Positions 17,888 to 25,858 of a DNA stretch of 53,874 nucleotides are shown here, in pieces. How positions within the stretch are numbered: the first letter of the stretch is position 1; each line of letters begins with the position of its first letter. The position numbers and the translations under genes are program-made. Source of the stretch: Victivallaceae bacterium (GTDB taxonomy: Bacteria > Verrucomicrobiota > Lentisphaeria > Victivallales > Victivallaceae); the NCBI GenBank assembly GCA_024405675.1, contig JAKSOH010000004.1:1-53874 (forward strand). Direction: 5' to 3'. Below the pieces are notes generated by a model. That model was not told the DNA's origin, made no database searches, and was given only the letters and a program-made list of their open reading frames with translations.

Positions 17888-18202
17888 CTATTCGTCAAGC
17901 ACGTCCACGGAAATCCTGCGGTGGAGTCTTCCCGCCGCGCCGCTCACCAACGAGCGGATGGCCATGATGATCTTTCCCTTCTTGCCAACGACCTTGCCGA
18001 TGTCTTCCTTGCAACACCTGACCTGAATCACCTCGCCGTCTTTGTCTTCAACGACCTTGACGTCGACGTCGTTCGGATTATCGACCAGCTGCTTGACGAC
18101 ATACTCGACAAAACCGGCGAGATCGTCCTTGCCGGACTTGATGTCGGCACAGCAACAAGCGCTCCCTCCTAATCCGAACCAACTCAGCAAAGCACCTAAC
18201 AT
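17888..18202 (-). CDS. khpA: KH-domain RNA-binding protein KhpA with an unusual N-terminal extension
   Basis: 104 residues. Residues about 28-104 match KhpA/YlqC: DLAGFVEYVVKQLVDNPNDVDVKVVEDKDGEVI followed by the KH GxxG loop (GKVVGKKGKII) and a basic end; positions are approximate. KhpA binds RNA, often with KhpB, and affects cell elongation genes. The first ~27 residues are extra: a hydrophobic Trp/Gly stretch then three consecutive cysteines (SACCCAD). No better start codon with a ribosome site was found, so the extension may be real. It follows rpsP as in most bacteria. Confidence 0.9.
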   Translation of the reverse strand: MLGALLSWFGLGGSACCCADIKSGKDDLAGFVEYVVKQLVDNPNDVDVKVVEDKDGEVIQVRCCKEDIGKVVGKKGKIIMAIRSLVSGAAGRLHRRISVDVLDE

Positions 18203-18212
18203 GGTCTACCTG

Positions 18213-18596
18213 CTACGCTTCGGGAGCGGCCTCGGCAGCCTTCGCCGCCTCCGCTTCCGCAGCCTTGGCGGCCTCGGCTTCCGCCTTGGCCTGAGCTTCG
18301 GCCTCGGCCTTCGCCTTGGCGCGCTTCGACATGGTCTGCGGCTTCACACGATCCTTGAGCAAGATGCCCTTCTCGGCACGCTCAATGATATCGGAAACGG
18401 TCTCCGAAATCACGGCGCCGACGCCCTTCCAATAGGCGGCGCGCTCAAGATTGACTTTTTCTTCCTTCTTGCGCGGATCGTAGTATCCAAGTTCCTCGAT
18501 GGCCTTGCCGTCGCGGCTGCTTCTCTGATCCATGACCACGATGCGGAAACTGGACATGTTACGAGTTCCGGTGCGTTTCAGTCTGATTCTAACCAT
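18213..18596 (-). CDS. rpsP: 30S ribosomal protein S16 with a long Ala-Glu-Lys tail
   Basis: 127 residues from ATG 18596 (MVRIRLKRTGTRN), preceded by GAGGG. Residues 1-80 are a normal S16: SSFRIVVMDQRSSRDGKAIEELGYYDP and the later AAYWKGVGAVISETV. The remaining ~40 residues are nearly all Ala, Glu, Lys, with a helical repeat character. S16 normally ends around 80-90 residues, although tailed forms exist. It is the first gene of the run after the promoter near 18777-18805. Confidence 0.96.
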   Translation of the reverse strand: MVRIRLKRTGTRNMSSFRIVVMDQRSSRDGKAIEELGYYDPRKKEEKVNLERAAYWKGVGAVISETVSDIIERAEKGILLKDRVKPQTMSKRAKAKAEAEAQAKAEAEAAKAAEAEAAKAAEAAPEA

Positions 18597-18722
18597 TGAA
18601 AATTCCCTCAATTCAGTTTTCGTTGCACGATACCACAAACTATTTGGCGCCTCTTCAAACGGAGTTTCACAGCCACGTTATATCCCCACCAGAAACACCG
18701 AACGGCACGGAATCCGATTTCA

Positions 18723-18740
18723 GGGCAGGAGGATCTGCCC
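18723..18740 (-). promoter_or_regulatory. Small hairpin in the rpsP leader
   Basis: GGGCAG and CTGCCC form a perfect 6-bp stem around GAGGAT within the ~175-base untranslated leader between the predicted promoter and rpsP. A leader of this length before a ribosomal protein gene could hold a feedback site, but no known ribosomal leader motif was recognised. Confidence 0.4.
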
Positions 18741-18776
18741 AAGACGGCGTTCCGCATCCGTGAAAACGCAAACCAT

Positions 18777-18805
18777 AATATATCGCGTAATGTATGCGAA
18801 ATCAA
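18777..18805 (-). promoter_or_regulatory. Predicted sigma-70 promoter of the rpsP-murJ run
   Basis: Reading the minus strand, TTGATT (18805-18800) and TATATT (18782-18777) are separated by exactly 17 bases. The same pair of hexamers with the same spacing is found before the sigma-54 activator gene at 31085. The -35 box overlaps the T-run of the terminator of the RRM gene, so the upstream unit ends where this one begins. Confidence 0.6.
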
Positions 18806-18841
18806 AAAACAGCAACCCGCCGCGCATGGCGCAAGCGGGTT
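18803..18841 (-). terminator. Intrinsic terminator of the RRM gene
   Basis: On the minus strand AACCCGC (18841-18835) pairs with GCGGGTT (18820-18814), with additional GC pairs inside the loop region, and a TTTTTT run follows (18809-18804). It lies about 40 bases after the stop of the RRM protein gene. Confidence 0.8.
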
Positions 18842-18879
18842 AGTCGCTCCCGGGATGTGTCCCCCGGTAACCTTCTGTC

Positions 18880-19137
18880 CTAGAAGCGCGGAGCTCTCGG
18901 ACGGGCTTCGTTCACGACAGCCTGACGGCCGCCGATATCCTGTCCGTTGAGGGCGTCGATCGCCTTCTGGGCCTCTTCGGCGTTCGGCATCTCGACGAAG
19001 CCGAATCCCTTGGAACGATTGCCCTTCTCGCGATCGAGAACGATGCGCGCATCGTCGACCTGACCGAACTTCGCAAACATTTCGCGCAGCTCGTCACGGG
19101 TCACGGAGTAGGGAAGGTTGCCCACGTAGATGTTCAT
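18880..19137 (-). CDS. Small RRM RNA-binding protein
   Basis: 85 residues forming a single RNA recognition motif: RNP2 is IYVGNL at residues 3-8 and RNP1 is SKGFGFVEM at about 42-50, with a short basic tail ending in RAPRF. Stand-alone RRM proteins of this kind occur in cyanobacteria and several other phyla, where some respond to cold or bind mRNA. The gene is monocistronic: it has its own promoter, an untranslated leader of about 60 bases and its own terminator. The targets are unknown. Confidence 0.92.
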   Translation of the reverse strand: MNIYVGNLPYSVTRDELREMFAKFGQVDDARIVLDREKGNRSKGFGFVEMPNAEEAQKAIDALNGQDIGGRQAVVNEARPRAPRF

Positions 19138-19207
19138 CTTTTTTGTCCTTGTTTTGTTACGGCCTTAAACAATCAGGCCTTTTCATGTGAAATACACCAC
19201 GGCGACT

Positions 19208-19236
19208 ATTATACAATTGAAAATAAAAAAACGCAA
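19208..19236 (-). promoter_or_regulatory. Strong predicted sigma-70 promoter of the RRM gene
   Basis: On the minus strand TTGCGT (19236-19231) and a consensus TATAAT (19213-19208) lie 17 bases apart in an AT-rich stretch. The transcript would start near 19200 and carry a leader containing a 5-bp GGCCT/AGGCC hairpin before the ATG at 19137. Confidence 0.7.
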
Positions 19237-19272
19237 ATGGAATTTTATATAAAGTTTTAAAATCGTCGTTTT

Positions 19273-20058
19273 CTACTCGAAGCGCACTTCCGGGCGATCC
19301 AGGAGGCTGTGCAGAACCGGTTGCAGGAGTCCGTTGCTAGCAATAATCCCATGCGTGGGATATGCCGTTCCGCCATGAAAATCAGTCACGATTCCGCCTG
19401 CCTCGCGAATCATGAGTTCTCCGGCCGCGATGTCGTAATCGTTGAGCGCCAGCTCCCAGAACCCGTCGTATCTTCCGGCCGCCACGTAGGCGAGGTCTAT
19501 GGCGGCGCTTCCATCGCGTCGGAATCCGCAGGCGGCATGCACCGGCTTCTCTATGAGCCGCAGGTTGTCAAACGAGCGGCGCGCCCTGACGCACGAGAAT
19601 CCCGTTGCCAGCATTGCCTTGCCGATGTCTGAGGTCTTCGACACGGATATCGGTTTCCCGTTCAACGTGGCCCCGCTGCCGGCCTCGGCAGCGAAGAGTT
19701 CGCCGAGCCTAGGGGCGAAGATGGCACCCATGACGCCTATGCCGTTTTTTCTGAGCCCGATCGATGTGCAGTAGAACGGCATGTCGCAGACGAAGTTGTG
19801 CGTGCCGTCGATTGGGTCGATCACCCACATGTAAGGAGAGCCGGTTGACTTGCGTCCGGTCTCCTCGCCGAATACATCGTAATCCGGGGTCAACTCGCGC
19901 AACGCTCCGATGATGAAGTTCTCCACCTCGCGGTCCACGTCGGTGACGAGATCAGTCGGCGTGGCCTTCGTGTGGACTTGTGAAACGGACAGCGTTGCGC
20001 GGCGCTTCATCGCAAGTTCGCCGGCCTGCTGCGCTATGTCCATGATTTTCTTCAGCAT
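19273..20058 (-). CDS. Inositol monophosphatase family protein (SuhB-like)
   Basis: 261 residues with the lithium-sensitive phosphatase motifs: GEETGR (near 78), WVIDPIDGTHNF (near 95, metal-binding DPIDGT) and the late WELALNDYDIAAGELMIREAGG. The family removes phosphate from inositol monophosphate or related small molecules; in some bacteria SuhB also joins rRNA antitermination complexes. The gene overlaps the end of murD by 7 bases. The exact substrate cannot be told from the sequence. Confidence 0.92.
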   Translation of the reverse strand: MLKKIMDIAQQAGELAMKRRATLSVSQVHTKATPTDLVTDVDREVENFIIGALRELTPDYDVFGEETGRKSTGSPYMWVIDPIDGTHNFVCDMPFYCTSIGLRKNGIGVMGAIFAPRLGELFAAEAGSGATLNGKPISVSKTSDIGKAMLATGFSCVRARRSFDNLRLIEKPVHAACGFRRDGSAAIDLAYVAAGRYDGFWELALNDYDIAAGELMIREAGGIVTDFHGGTAYPTHGIIASNGLLQPVLHSLLDRPEVRFE

Positions 20059-21308
20059 TTTTCATCTCCTGAAATTATTTTTTCGGCGAGTTCGCGGAAG
20101 CGGTTCCCGCGTTCCTCGTAATTCTTGAACATATCCATGCTGGCGCAGGCCGGACTCAGCAGAACGCAATCGCCGTGTTCGGCCATTCCTGCAGCCGTCC
20201 GGACCGCCAGGTCGAAATCGTTTCCGCAGTTTTCCACCCTGACACCATGGAGCGCCGAAGCGACCGTGGCCGCAGCCCTGCCGTAAACCACCGCGCCACG
20301 CAATAGCGGAATAATTTCGGAGAGCGCGGAGAAGTCCATCCCCTTGTCGAGTCCTCCGGCCAGCAAGACCACACCGCCGCCTATCGACTTTACCGCCGCC
20401 ACCACTGCATGTGGGTTGGTGGCCTTGGAGTCGTTTACGTATTTCACTCCGCGTCCGTCGGTTCCGCAATCCTCTATCCGGTGATGCCCATAGGCGAAGC
20501 CTGAAACCGCTCGTTCGATATCCGGGACTTTTCCCGTGTGCAGCATGACCAGCTCGGCCGCGGCGGCCAGGTTCTCCACCTGATGAGGATGCCGGAAAAT
20601 GGAGGATTCTGTGTTAAACGCTTGGGCCCCCAGAAGAAGAACTCCGTCAGTGAACGAGAAACGATGCGGTCTATCTGACATGGAGAACCCGAACACCCGT
20701 CTGTTCTCGGGAACGTTTCTGAAAATCGACATCTTGGTAGCGACGTATTCGGCGAATCCGCCTGGGTATCTGTCCTCGTGATCGCTTGCGAGATTGAGCA
20801 GCGCCGCCTCCTCAGGCGCGAAGTTGCTGCATAGCTCCAATTGGAAGCTGCTCGTCTCGGCGACCGCGACTTGTGATCTCCTGTTTCCGGATAGACGCTC
20901 TAGCGCCAGCACGCTGATTGGCGTCCCGATGTTGCCGACGGCCCTGGCGTCTTCTCCCTGATTGCGCAGCATGTGGACGACGAGTTCCGTGGTGGTTGTC
21001 TTGCCGTTGGTTCCGGTCACCGCGATGACGGGAATGTCCAGAAGCCGCCAGCCGAATTCCATTTCCGAAACCAAGATGAGTCCGCGCTGCTTCGCCTCCA
21101 GCATGAGACGGGACTTCCACGGATGCATTCCGGGACTTACGACCGCGAACGGAGCCTTCCCTGGGATGGATAGGCCATCGGCGTCGTTCATTGGCAACGG
21201 AGTAGCCCCTATGAACGATAGAATCTTCGCCGCGGCCATACCGCTCGCCCCGGTTCCGAATACGGGGACTATTCCGCCGACCGCGGATTCGACAAGCGGA
21301 TCGAACAT
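20052..21308 (-). CDS. murD: UDP-N-acetylmuramoyl-L-alanine:D-glutamate ligase
   Basis: 418 residues. The N-terminal Rossmann-like part has GTGASGMAAAKIL, AVVSPGMHPW follows, then the Mur ligase P-loop VTGTNGKTTTTELVVHML (near 100-117), the HRIEDCGTDGRGVKYVNDSKATNP segment (near 270) and the C-terminal VVLLAGGLDKGMD. MurD adds D-glutamate to the peptidoglycan precursor in the cytoplasm. No other mur ligase lies in the window; the gene sits between cysK and the phosphatase gene. Confidence 0.97.
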   Translation of the reverse strand: MFDPLVESAVGGIVPVFGTGASGMAAAKILSFIGATPLPMNDADGLSIPGKAPFAVVSPGMHPWKSRLMLEAKQRGLILVSEMEFGWRLLDIPVIAVTGTNGKTTTTELVVHMLRNQGEDARAVGNIGTPISVLALERLSGNRRSQVAVAETSSFQLELCSNFAPEEAALLNLASDHEDRYPGGFAEYVATKMSIFRNVPENRRVFGFSMSDRPHRFSFTDGVLLLGAQAFNTESSIFRHPHQVENLAAAAELVMLHTGKVPDIERAVSGFAYGHHRIEDCGTDGRGVKYVNDSKATNPHAVVAAVKSIGGGVVLLAGGLDKGMDFSALSEIIPLLRGAVVYGRAAATVASALHGVRVENCGNDFDLAVRTAAGMAEHGDCVLLSPACASMDMFKNYEERGNRFRELAEKIISGDEKC

Positions 21309-21309
21309 G

Positions 21310-22233
21310 TCAGTTTTCGAAAAGCCAGCCGGATAGATAGCGTTCTCCTGAATCCGGAATCAGGGCCACGATGTTCTTTCCGTTGAATTCAGGTCTCGCC
21401 GCCAGCAGCATCGCCGCATGCAGCGCCGCGCCTCCGGTGATTCCGACGAGCATGCCCTCCTTCGTGGCGGCAAGTCTTGCGTATTTGGCCGCCTGGTCAT
21501 CGGAGACGGTGACGATCTCGTCCACCAGCGACATGTCAAGCACCGATGGTATGAAATTGGCTCCGATACCTTGCAGGTTGTGCGGCCCGGAGTATCCTTT
21601 CGAGAGAAGCGGAGAATCCGCCGGTTCGACGGCGACAATCCTGACGTCAGAACATGTTTTCCGCAGCGCCCTCGCCGTTCCGGTCAGCGTTCCGCCGGTG
21701 CCGACTCCGGCCACGAAGGCTGCTACCTGGTTGCCGAGAGCCTCGGCAATCTCGGGACCGGTCCCCTCTTCATGGGCGATCGGATTGTCCGGATTGTCGA
21801 ACTGCCTCGGCATCCATGCACCGGGAGTCGAGGCGACGATTGCGTTTGCTTTCTCTATGGCGGCCGACATGCCGAGCTTTCCGTCCGTGAGCACCAGTTC
21901 CGCCCCGTACGCGGCTAAAAGCCGTCGGCGTTCGACGCTCATCGTGTCCGGCATCGTGAGCACGAGCCGGTATCCCCGTATGGCCGCCACCACGGCGAGT
22001 CCGATTCCTGTGTTCCCGCTGGTCGGTTCGACAATCACCGCCCCCGGCTTGAGTTCGCCGCGCCGTTCCGCGGCTTCCACCATCGCAATCGCCACCCGGT
22101 CCTTCGTGGAACCGCCAGGATTGCGGCTTTCCACCTTCGCGAACACATTTGCACCGGTCGTGTTGATGCGACCGAGACGAACCAGCGGCGTGGAACCCGC
22201 TGTCTCCAGAATATTGTCATATACCCGCAACAT
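21310..22233 (-). CDS. cysK: Cysteine synthase (O-acetylserine sulfhydrylase)
   Basis: 307 residues from ATG 22233, which lies 8 bases after GGAGG; an ATG two codons upstream is too close to that site. The PLP fold-type II pattern is clear: TPLVRLGRIN, the Schiff-base lysine in NPGGSTKDR, EPTSGNTGIGLA, the phosphate-binding GTGGTLTGTARALR and the late LIPDSGERYLSGWLF. It makes cysteine from O-acetylserine and sulfide. The more common SVKDR reads STKDR here. No cysE or sulfate-assimilation gene is nearby. Confidence 0.95.
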   Translation of the reverse strand: MLRVYDNILETAGSTPLVRLGRINTTGANVFAKVESRNPGGSTKDRVAIAMVEAAERRGELKPGAVIVEPTSGNTGIGLAVVAAIRGYRLVLTMPDTMSVERRRLLAAYGAELVLTDGKLGMSAAIEKANAIVASTPGAWMPRQFDNPDNPIAHEEGTGPEIAEALGNQVAAFVAGVGTGGTLTGTARALRKTCSDVRIVAVEPADSPLLSKGYSGPHNLQGIGANFIPSVLDMSLVDEIVTVSDDQAAKYARLAATKEGMLVGITGGAALHAAMLLAARPEFNGKNIVALIPDSGERYLSGWLFEN

Positions 22234-22248
22234 CGTCATCCCCTCCGT

Positions 22249-23442
22249 TTAAAAGTTGAACTGGCTGGATGTGAACGAATAAGTCGGCCTCTTGGGCGGC
22301 TTGGGAAGCACGTCGAGCATTTCCTGAGGGGCTGGAAGCAGACTCCAGTGCAGATCGATGTAGAACCGCCGGAACTTTTCTATCTCGTCGGCGTTGTTGT
22401 CCTGCACCAGTTTCCGGAATTTCACGGCGTGGAACGCCAGCTGCATTCTCGGACGGTCGGCGAAATGTTCCAGCGCCCGTTCGTACGAATTTTCGAACTC
22501 GGCATTCTTGCTGCACATCGCGTGAAACAATATGTTGTGCTCCCATACGCCGTAGTCCTCCGGGTGCCGTTCCAACGCCGCCTCGAGCAATCGCTTTGTG
22601 AGATCGTGGTCATTCTGCAACAAGAACACGGCGAGACCGTTGAAGCCCTCCACTATGCGGAAATTCTCCTCGTCGCTCTCGGGGACGATGCCGCGGGTGA
22701 ACGGCTCGTATAGCTCCGGACGCAGGTTTATGAGCTGCATTCCCATGCGACGGAAATCGTCCTGGTTGGTTCCGTCAAACAGCTTGGAGTTCTGGTTGTC
22801 ATGCACTCTGTAGAGAGCGCGCGGCATCGTGTCGTCGAACCACAAATCGCAGTCCATTGCCAGTCGGAACATTAGGAAGACGTCGTCATTGATGCGGCTG
22901 CCCGGACACGGCATGAACGACCCGTGGGCAAGCAGTTTCTCGCGGCGGATAAGCATCGCGTTGATGTTCACCTTGGGCGTGAAAAATGCGTTGAACCGGC
23001 TCTGGAAGTCACCATGCACTTCTCCGGTGAGGCGGAAGTCGTGGAAGAGATACTTTCTGGCGTAGCTCGCCGCATACTCCGGATGCGAATCCAAGAACGC
23101 CACCGCCCCGTCCAAGTCGAACGGAACCATGATGTCGTCCTGGTCGAAACTAGCCACGTACCTGCCGCTGGTGAGGTTTGTCATCTCTATCCTGGTGGCG
23201 GATATTCCAGCGTTAACGGCATGCTTGTAGATCCTTATCAATCCGGGATTCGCCGCCGCGTATTCCGAGAGGATGGCCCAGCTGTTGTCCGGCGAACTGT
23301 CGTCGGTGAGCAACAACTCGGATTTGACGGAGCTCTTTTTCATGACGGCCAACACCGAATCCAGCATTTTTCTGAGATGAATTGGATTCGCACGATACAC
23401 GCCGACGATGAAACTCACGTCAACGACATTTGAATTGTCCAT
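22249..23442 (-). CDS. Family 2 glycosyltransferase
   Basis: 397 residues from ATG 23442, which has GGGG ten bases upstream; a longer frame of 53 residues upstream has no good ribosome site. The GT-A fold is visible: DVSFIVGVYRANPIHLRKMLDSVL, LLLTDDSSPDNSWAIL and the DxD-like SFDQDDIM near residue 110. The last ~130 residues are helical and may hold a TPR-like part. No transmembrane segment is apparent, so it probably works at the inner face of the membrane on a surface glycan. It heads the cysK-murD-phosphatase run and faces an ABC exporter gene. Confidence 0.9.
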   Translation of the reverse strand: MDNSNVVDVSFIVGVYRANPIHLRKMLDSVLAVMKKSSVKSELLLTDDSSPDNSWAILSEYAAANPGLIRIYKHAVNAGISATRIEMTNLTSGRYVASFDQDDIMVPFDLDGAVAFLDSHPEYAASYARKYLFHDFRLTGEVHGDFQSRFNAFFTPKVNINAMLIRREKLLAHGSFMPCPGSRINDDVFLMFRLAMDCDLWFDDTMPRALYRVHDNQNSKLFDGTNQDDFRRMGMQLINLRPELYEPFTRGIVPESDEENFRIVEGFNGLAVFLLQNDHDLTKRLLEAALERHPEDYGVWEHNILFHAMCSKNAEFENSYERALEHFADRPRMQLAFHAVKFRKLVQDNNADEIEKFRRFYIDLHWSLLPAPQEMLDVLPKPPKRPTYSFTSSQFNF

Positions 23443-23482
23443 GTGAAGATTTCCCCAATTTAGTTCAAAAAGATTCTCATGT

Positions 23483-23511
23483 AATCTAACTTCCGGCATG
23501 GTTGTTTTCAA
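23483..23511 (-). promoter_or_regulatory. Predicted sigma-70 promoter of the glycosyltransferase run
   Basis: On the minus strand TTGAAA (23511-23506) and TAGATT (23488-23483) are 17 bases apart. A weaker plus-strand TTGAAA (23513-23518) with TAGCTT 17 bases later faces the ABC gene, so the two -35 boxes would lie back to back and could compete. Confidence 0.45.
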
Positions 23512-23575
23512 TTTGAAAAAACATTTGTAAAATCGTAGCTTAGGGAATACATGTGACAATGATGCTGGAGGCATA

Positions 23576-25207
23576 ATGGCGATGAGGAAAAAAATCGGCA
23601 TGATGGCGTTTCTGGTGCGCTATGCCCGCCCGTTCCGCTGGATCTATGCCTTTTGCTTGGTATCGACGGTGGCGGTCTCCGTCATTGGGTACGTGCTTCC
23701 AGTGATGCAGCGCTCGCTCATCAACGGGGTAATCGGCCGCACCGGATCGGAAGTGTGGATTATTCTGCTATCAGTGGCCGTGATGATGGCGGCCGCCAGG
23801 GGACTGGAGTCGTTCAGTCAGCTGCTTGTCGGCGAAACATCGCAGAAGGTTGTTTACGGGGTCAAGCGGCATTTCGCCACGCGGATGCTGGACTTGCCGC
23901 CGGAGTTCGTCAGGAGTCTTGGAGGAGGATATTTCGCCGGTAGGATTTATTCAGATGCCGAGCAGCTTGCGATGTTCTACGGCGGCGCGGTTTTCTCCGC
24001 ATTGTCTGGACTTCTGGGATTGGTCGGCGGAATCTGTCTGTTGTTTTGGCTTTCGGCGCCGGTCGGATTCGGCGCGTTGCTGGCTTTTCCACTTTACGCA
24101 TTGTCCATCGTGACACTGCGCGGACGTTATTTCAAAGTATCCGGCCAGCTGAGCGAGGCGACCGCCGCAAGCCAGCGGCGCATGAGCGACTCCATCAACC
24201 GCTACATGCTTTTGAAAAGCCACGGCGCGGAGGACGAAGCGTCCGCCGATATCGGCGGCGGAATCGCCCGCGAGACTGTGTTCCGCATCCGCAAGATACG
24301 AGTTGCCTATCTTTTTACCATGCTTACAGGGGCGGTCCCGTTGATCTGCCAGGGACTACTGGTCGTCGTCGGCGTGTGGATGATATTGCGCGGCGACTGG
24401 ACGCCGGGAATGCTCTGGGCGTTGCACTGCTATCTTTCGCTGGTATTCAATCCGGCGCGCCGGCTCTGTTCGTTCTTCATGGCGATGGAGGAGACTGCCA
24501 ACGGCGCAGACCGGCTGATGAATCTGGAGGGGCAGCTATCCGACAGCGACGCGGGACAATGGGACGGCAGGCTGACCGGGGCGGTGGAATTCCGCGGTGT
24601 GAATTTCTCCTACGGGGCGGAACCGGTGCTTCGCGAATTCAACCTGAAAGTGGCCCCCGGTGACCGCATCCGGCTCTCCGGACCGAGCGGGGCCGGCAAG
24701 AGCACGCTTCTCGCGCTGACGCTCGGACTCTACCGCCCTGATTCGGGGACGGTATCGGTGGACGGGCGCGACATCAGGGACTGGAACCTCCGTTCGCTTC
24801 GCCGTCAGACCGGATATATAAGCGCCGACTGCGAGCTGGTGCACGGAACGCTGCGCCGCAACCTGCTTCTCGGGTGCGACGAGAAGGTACCGGACGCAGA
24901 GATATTCAAGGCGCTCGACATGGTCGGCGCCGGCGAACTTGCGAGAGGTCTGGAACGCGGCCTTGACCACGAGATATACGAGGGCGGGAGCAACTTCTCT
25001 ACCGGAGAGAGGGTCCGCTTCGCACTGGCCAGGGAGATTATCCGGAAACCAGGGATGTTGCTTGTCGACGAAAGCGTCGGTCATCTCGACCGAATAAATG
25101 CCGAATTGTTCGACCGCGCTCTCTGGAAGGCGTTCTCTGGAAGGACAATCATTCGAATCGAGCATGGCGCCTGTCGTGACGGGGAATACAGGAACGTAGA
25201 GATCTGA
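23576..25207 (+). CDS. ABC exporter, fused membrane and ATPase domains
   Basis: 543 residues. Five or six hydrophobic segments fill residues about 15-310, followed by a complete nucleotide-binding domain: Walker A GPSGAGKST (near 368), a signature that reads FSTGERVRF instead of LSGGQ (near 474), Walker B MLLVDES (near 494) where Ser follows the catalytic Glu, and the switch-loop His in RIEH (near 528). Half-transporters of this type dimerise and export lipids, glycolipids or peptides. The neighbouring glycosyltransferase on the other strand suggests a glycan or lipid cargo, but that is context only. GGAGG precedes the ATG. Confidence 0.92.
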   Translation: MAMRKKIGMMAFLVRYARPFRWIYAFCLVSTVAVSVIGYVLPVMQRSLINGVIGRTGSEVWIILLSVAVMMAAARGLESFSQLLVGETSQKVVYGVKRHFATRMLDLPPEFVRSLGGGYFAGRIYSDAEQLAMFYGGAVFSALSGLLGLVGGICLLFWLSAPVGFGALLAFPLYALSIVTLRGRYFKVSGQLSEATAASQRRMSDSINRYMLLKSHGAEDEASADIGGGIARETVFRIRKIRVAYLFTMLTGAVPLICQGLLVVVGVWMILRGDWTPGMLWALHCYLSLVFNPARRLCSFFMAMEETANGADRLMNLEGQLSDSDAGQWDGRLTGAVEFRGVNFSYGAEPVLREFNLKVAPGDRIRLSGPSGAGKSTLLALTLGLYRPDSGTVSVDGRDIRDWNLRSLRRQTGYISADCELVHGTLRRNLLLGCDEKVPDAEIFKALDMVGAGELARGLERGLDHEIYEGGSNFSTGERVRFALAREIIRKPGMLLVDESVGHLDRINAELFDRALWKAFSGRTIIRIEHGACRDGEYRNVEI

Positions 25208-25229
25208 CAACAACAATGGAGGTGAACGT

Positions 25230-25613
25230 ATGACTGATGAAGAACAACAAAAGACGGCAGATAAGTTGGATGAGATGACCGGGGATGTCCAGGAGGGCGA
25301 CATCGGCAAGGTTCTCAACAACCCCAAGGTCGGCGGACTCATGGAAAAACTCGGCGATATCGTGGATGACGTGAAGGAACTCTTCTCGATGCTCCAGGAC
25401 TACTGGAACGGGAGTTACAGGCAGGTCCCATGGAAGTTTATCGCGTCCGTGGTGGCCGCGTTCCTCTACCTGATACTGCCGATAGACGTCATTCCGGATT
25501 TCATACCGTTCGTCGGATTTCTCGACGACGCCGCGGTGTTCGGACTGGTCTTCACCAGTTTCAAGAGCGAGATCGAGACTTATCGCGCCTGGAAGAACAA
25601 GCGTCTGGAATAG
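25230..25613 (+). CDS. DUF1232 (YkvA-like) membrane protein
   Basis: 127 residues. The hallmark of DUF1232 lies at about 75-105: ALYLILPIDVIPDFIPFVGFLDDAAVFGLV-like, a hydrophobic hairpin with a conserved PIDxIPD turn. An acidic N-terminal part of ~65 residues precedes it. The function of the family is not established. It follows the ABC exporter gene by 22 bases with GGAGGTGAA upstream of ATG and is followed by a tiny membrane protein gene, so the three are probably one operon. Confidence 0.88.
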   Translation: MTDEEQQKTADKLDEMTGDVQEGDIGKVLNNPKVGGLMEKLGDIVDDVKELFSMLQDYWNGSYRQVPWKFIASVVAAFLYLILPIDVIPDFIPFVGFLDDAAVFGLVFTSFKSEIETYRAWKNKRLE

Positions 25614-25628
25614 AAGGAGTCCATCGAG

Positions 25629-25787
25629 ATGAATACACTTATTGCAATTCTGCTGTTCGTCGTGTGGTTCGTCGTGTTTTCAGTTCTGGTCGCGAAATAT
25701 GGGGCCGACCGGGTCTGGAAATGGTGCATCGCCACTTTCGTTGCCGTTACAGCCGCCGGTTTGGCAATCGCCTGGTTCTGTCACTAG
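25629..25787 (+). CDS. 52-residue membrane protein, unknown
   Basis: AAGGAG lies nine bases before the ATG. The product is almost all hydrophobic, with two predicted membrane helices (about residues 3-21 and 33-50) around a short AKYGADRVWKW linker, ending in WFCH. It is the last gene before a bidirectional terminator. No family was recognised. The good ribosome site, codon use like its neighbours and position within the operon argue that it is real. Confidence 0.72.
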   Translation: MNTLIAILLFVVWFVVFSVLVAKYGADRVWKWCIATFVAVTAAGLAIAWFCH

Positions 25788-25804
25788 CCCAAGTTTATGC
25801 GGAC

Positions 25805-25844
25805 AAAAACCGCCGCCCGTCCTTGGGGACGAGCGGCGGTTTTG
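25805..25844. terminator. Bidirectional intrinsic terminator
   Basis: AAAACCGCCGC (25806-25816) pairs perfectly with GCGGCGGTTTT (25833-25843), giving a T-run on each strand. It separates the converging ABC/DUF1232 operon and the gene for the 1177-residue protein. Confidence 0.9.
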
Positions 25845-25858
25845 TTAATCGGATCCGA

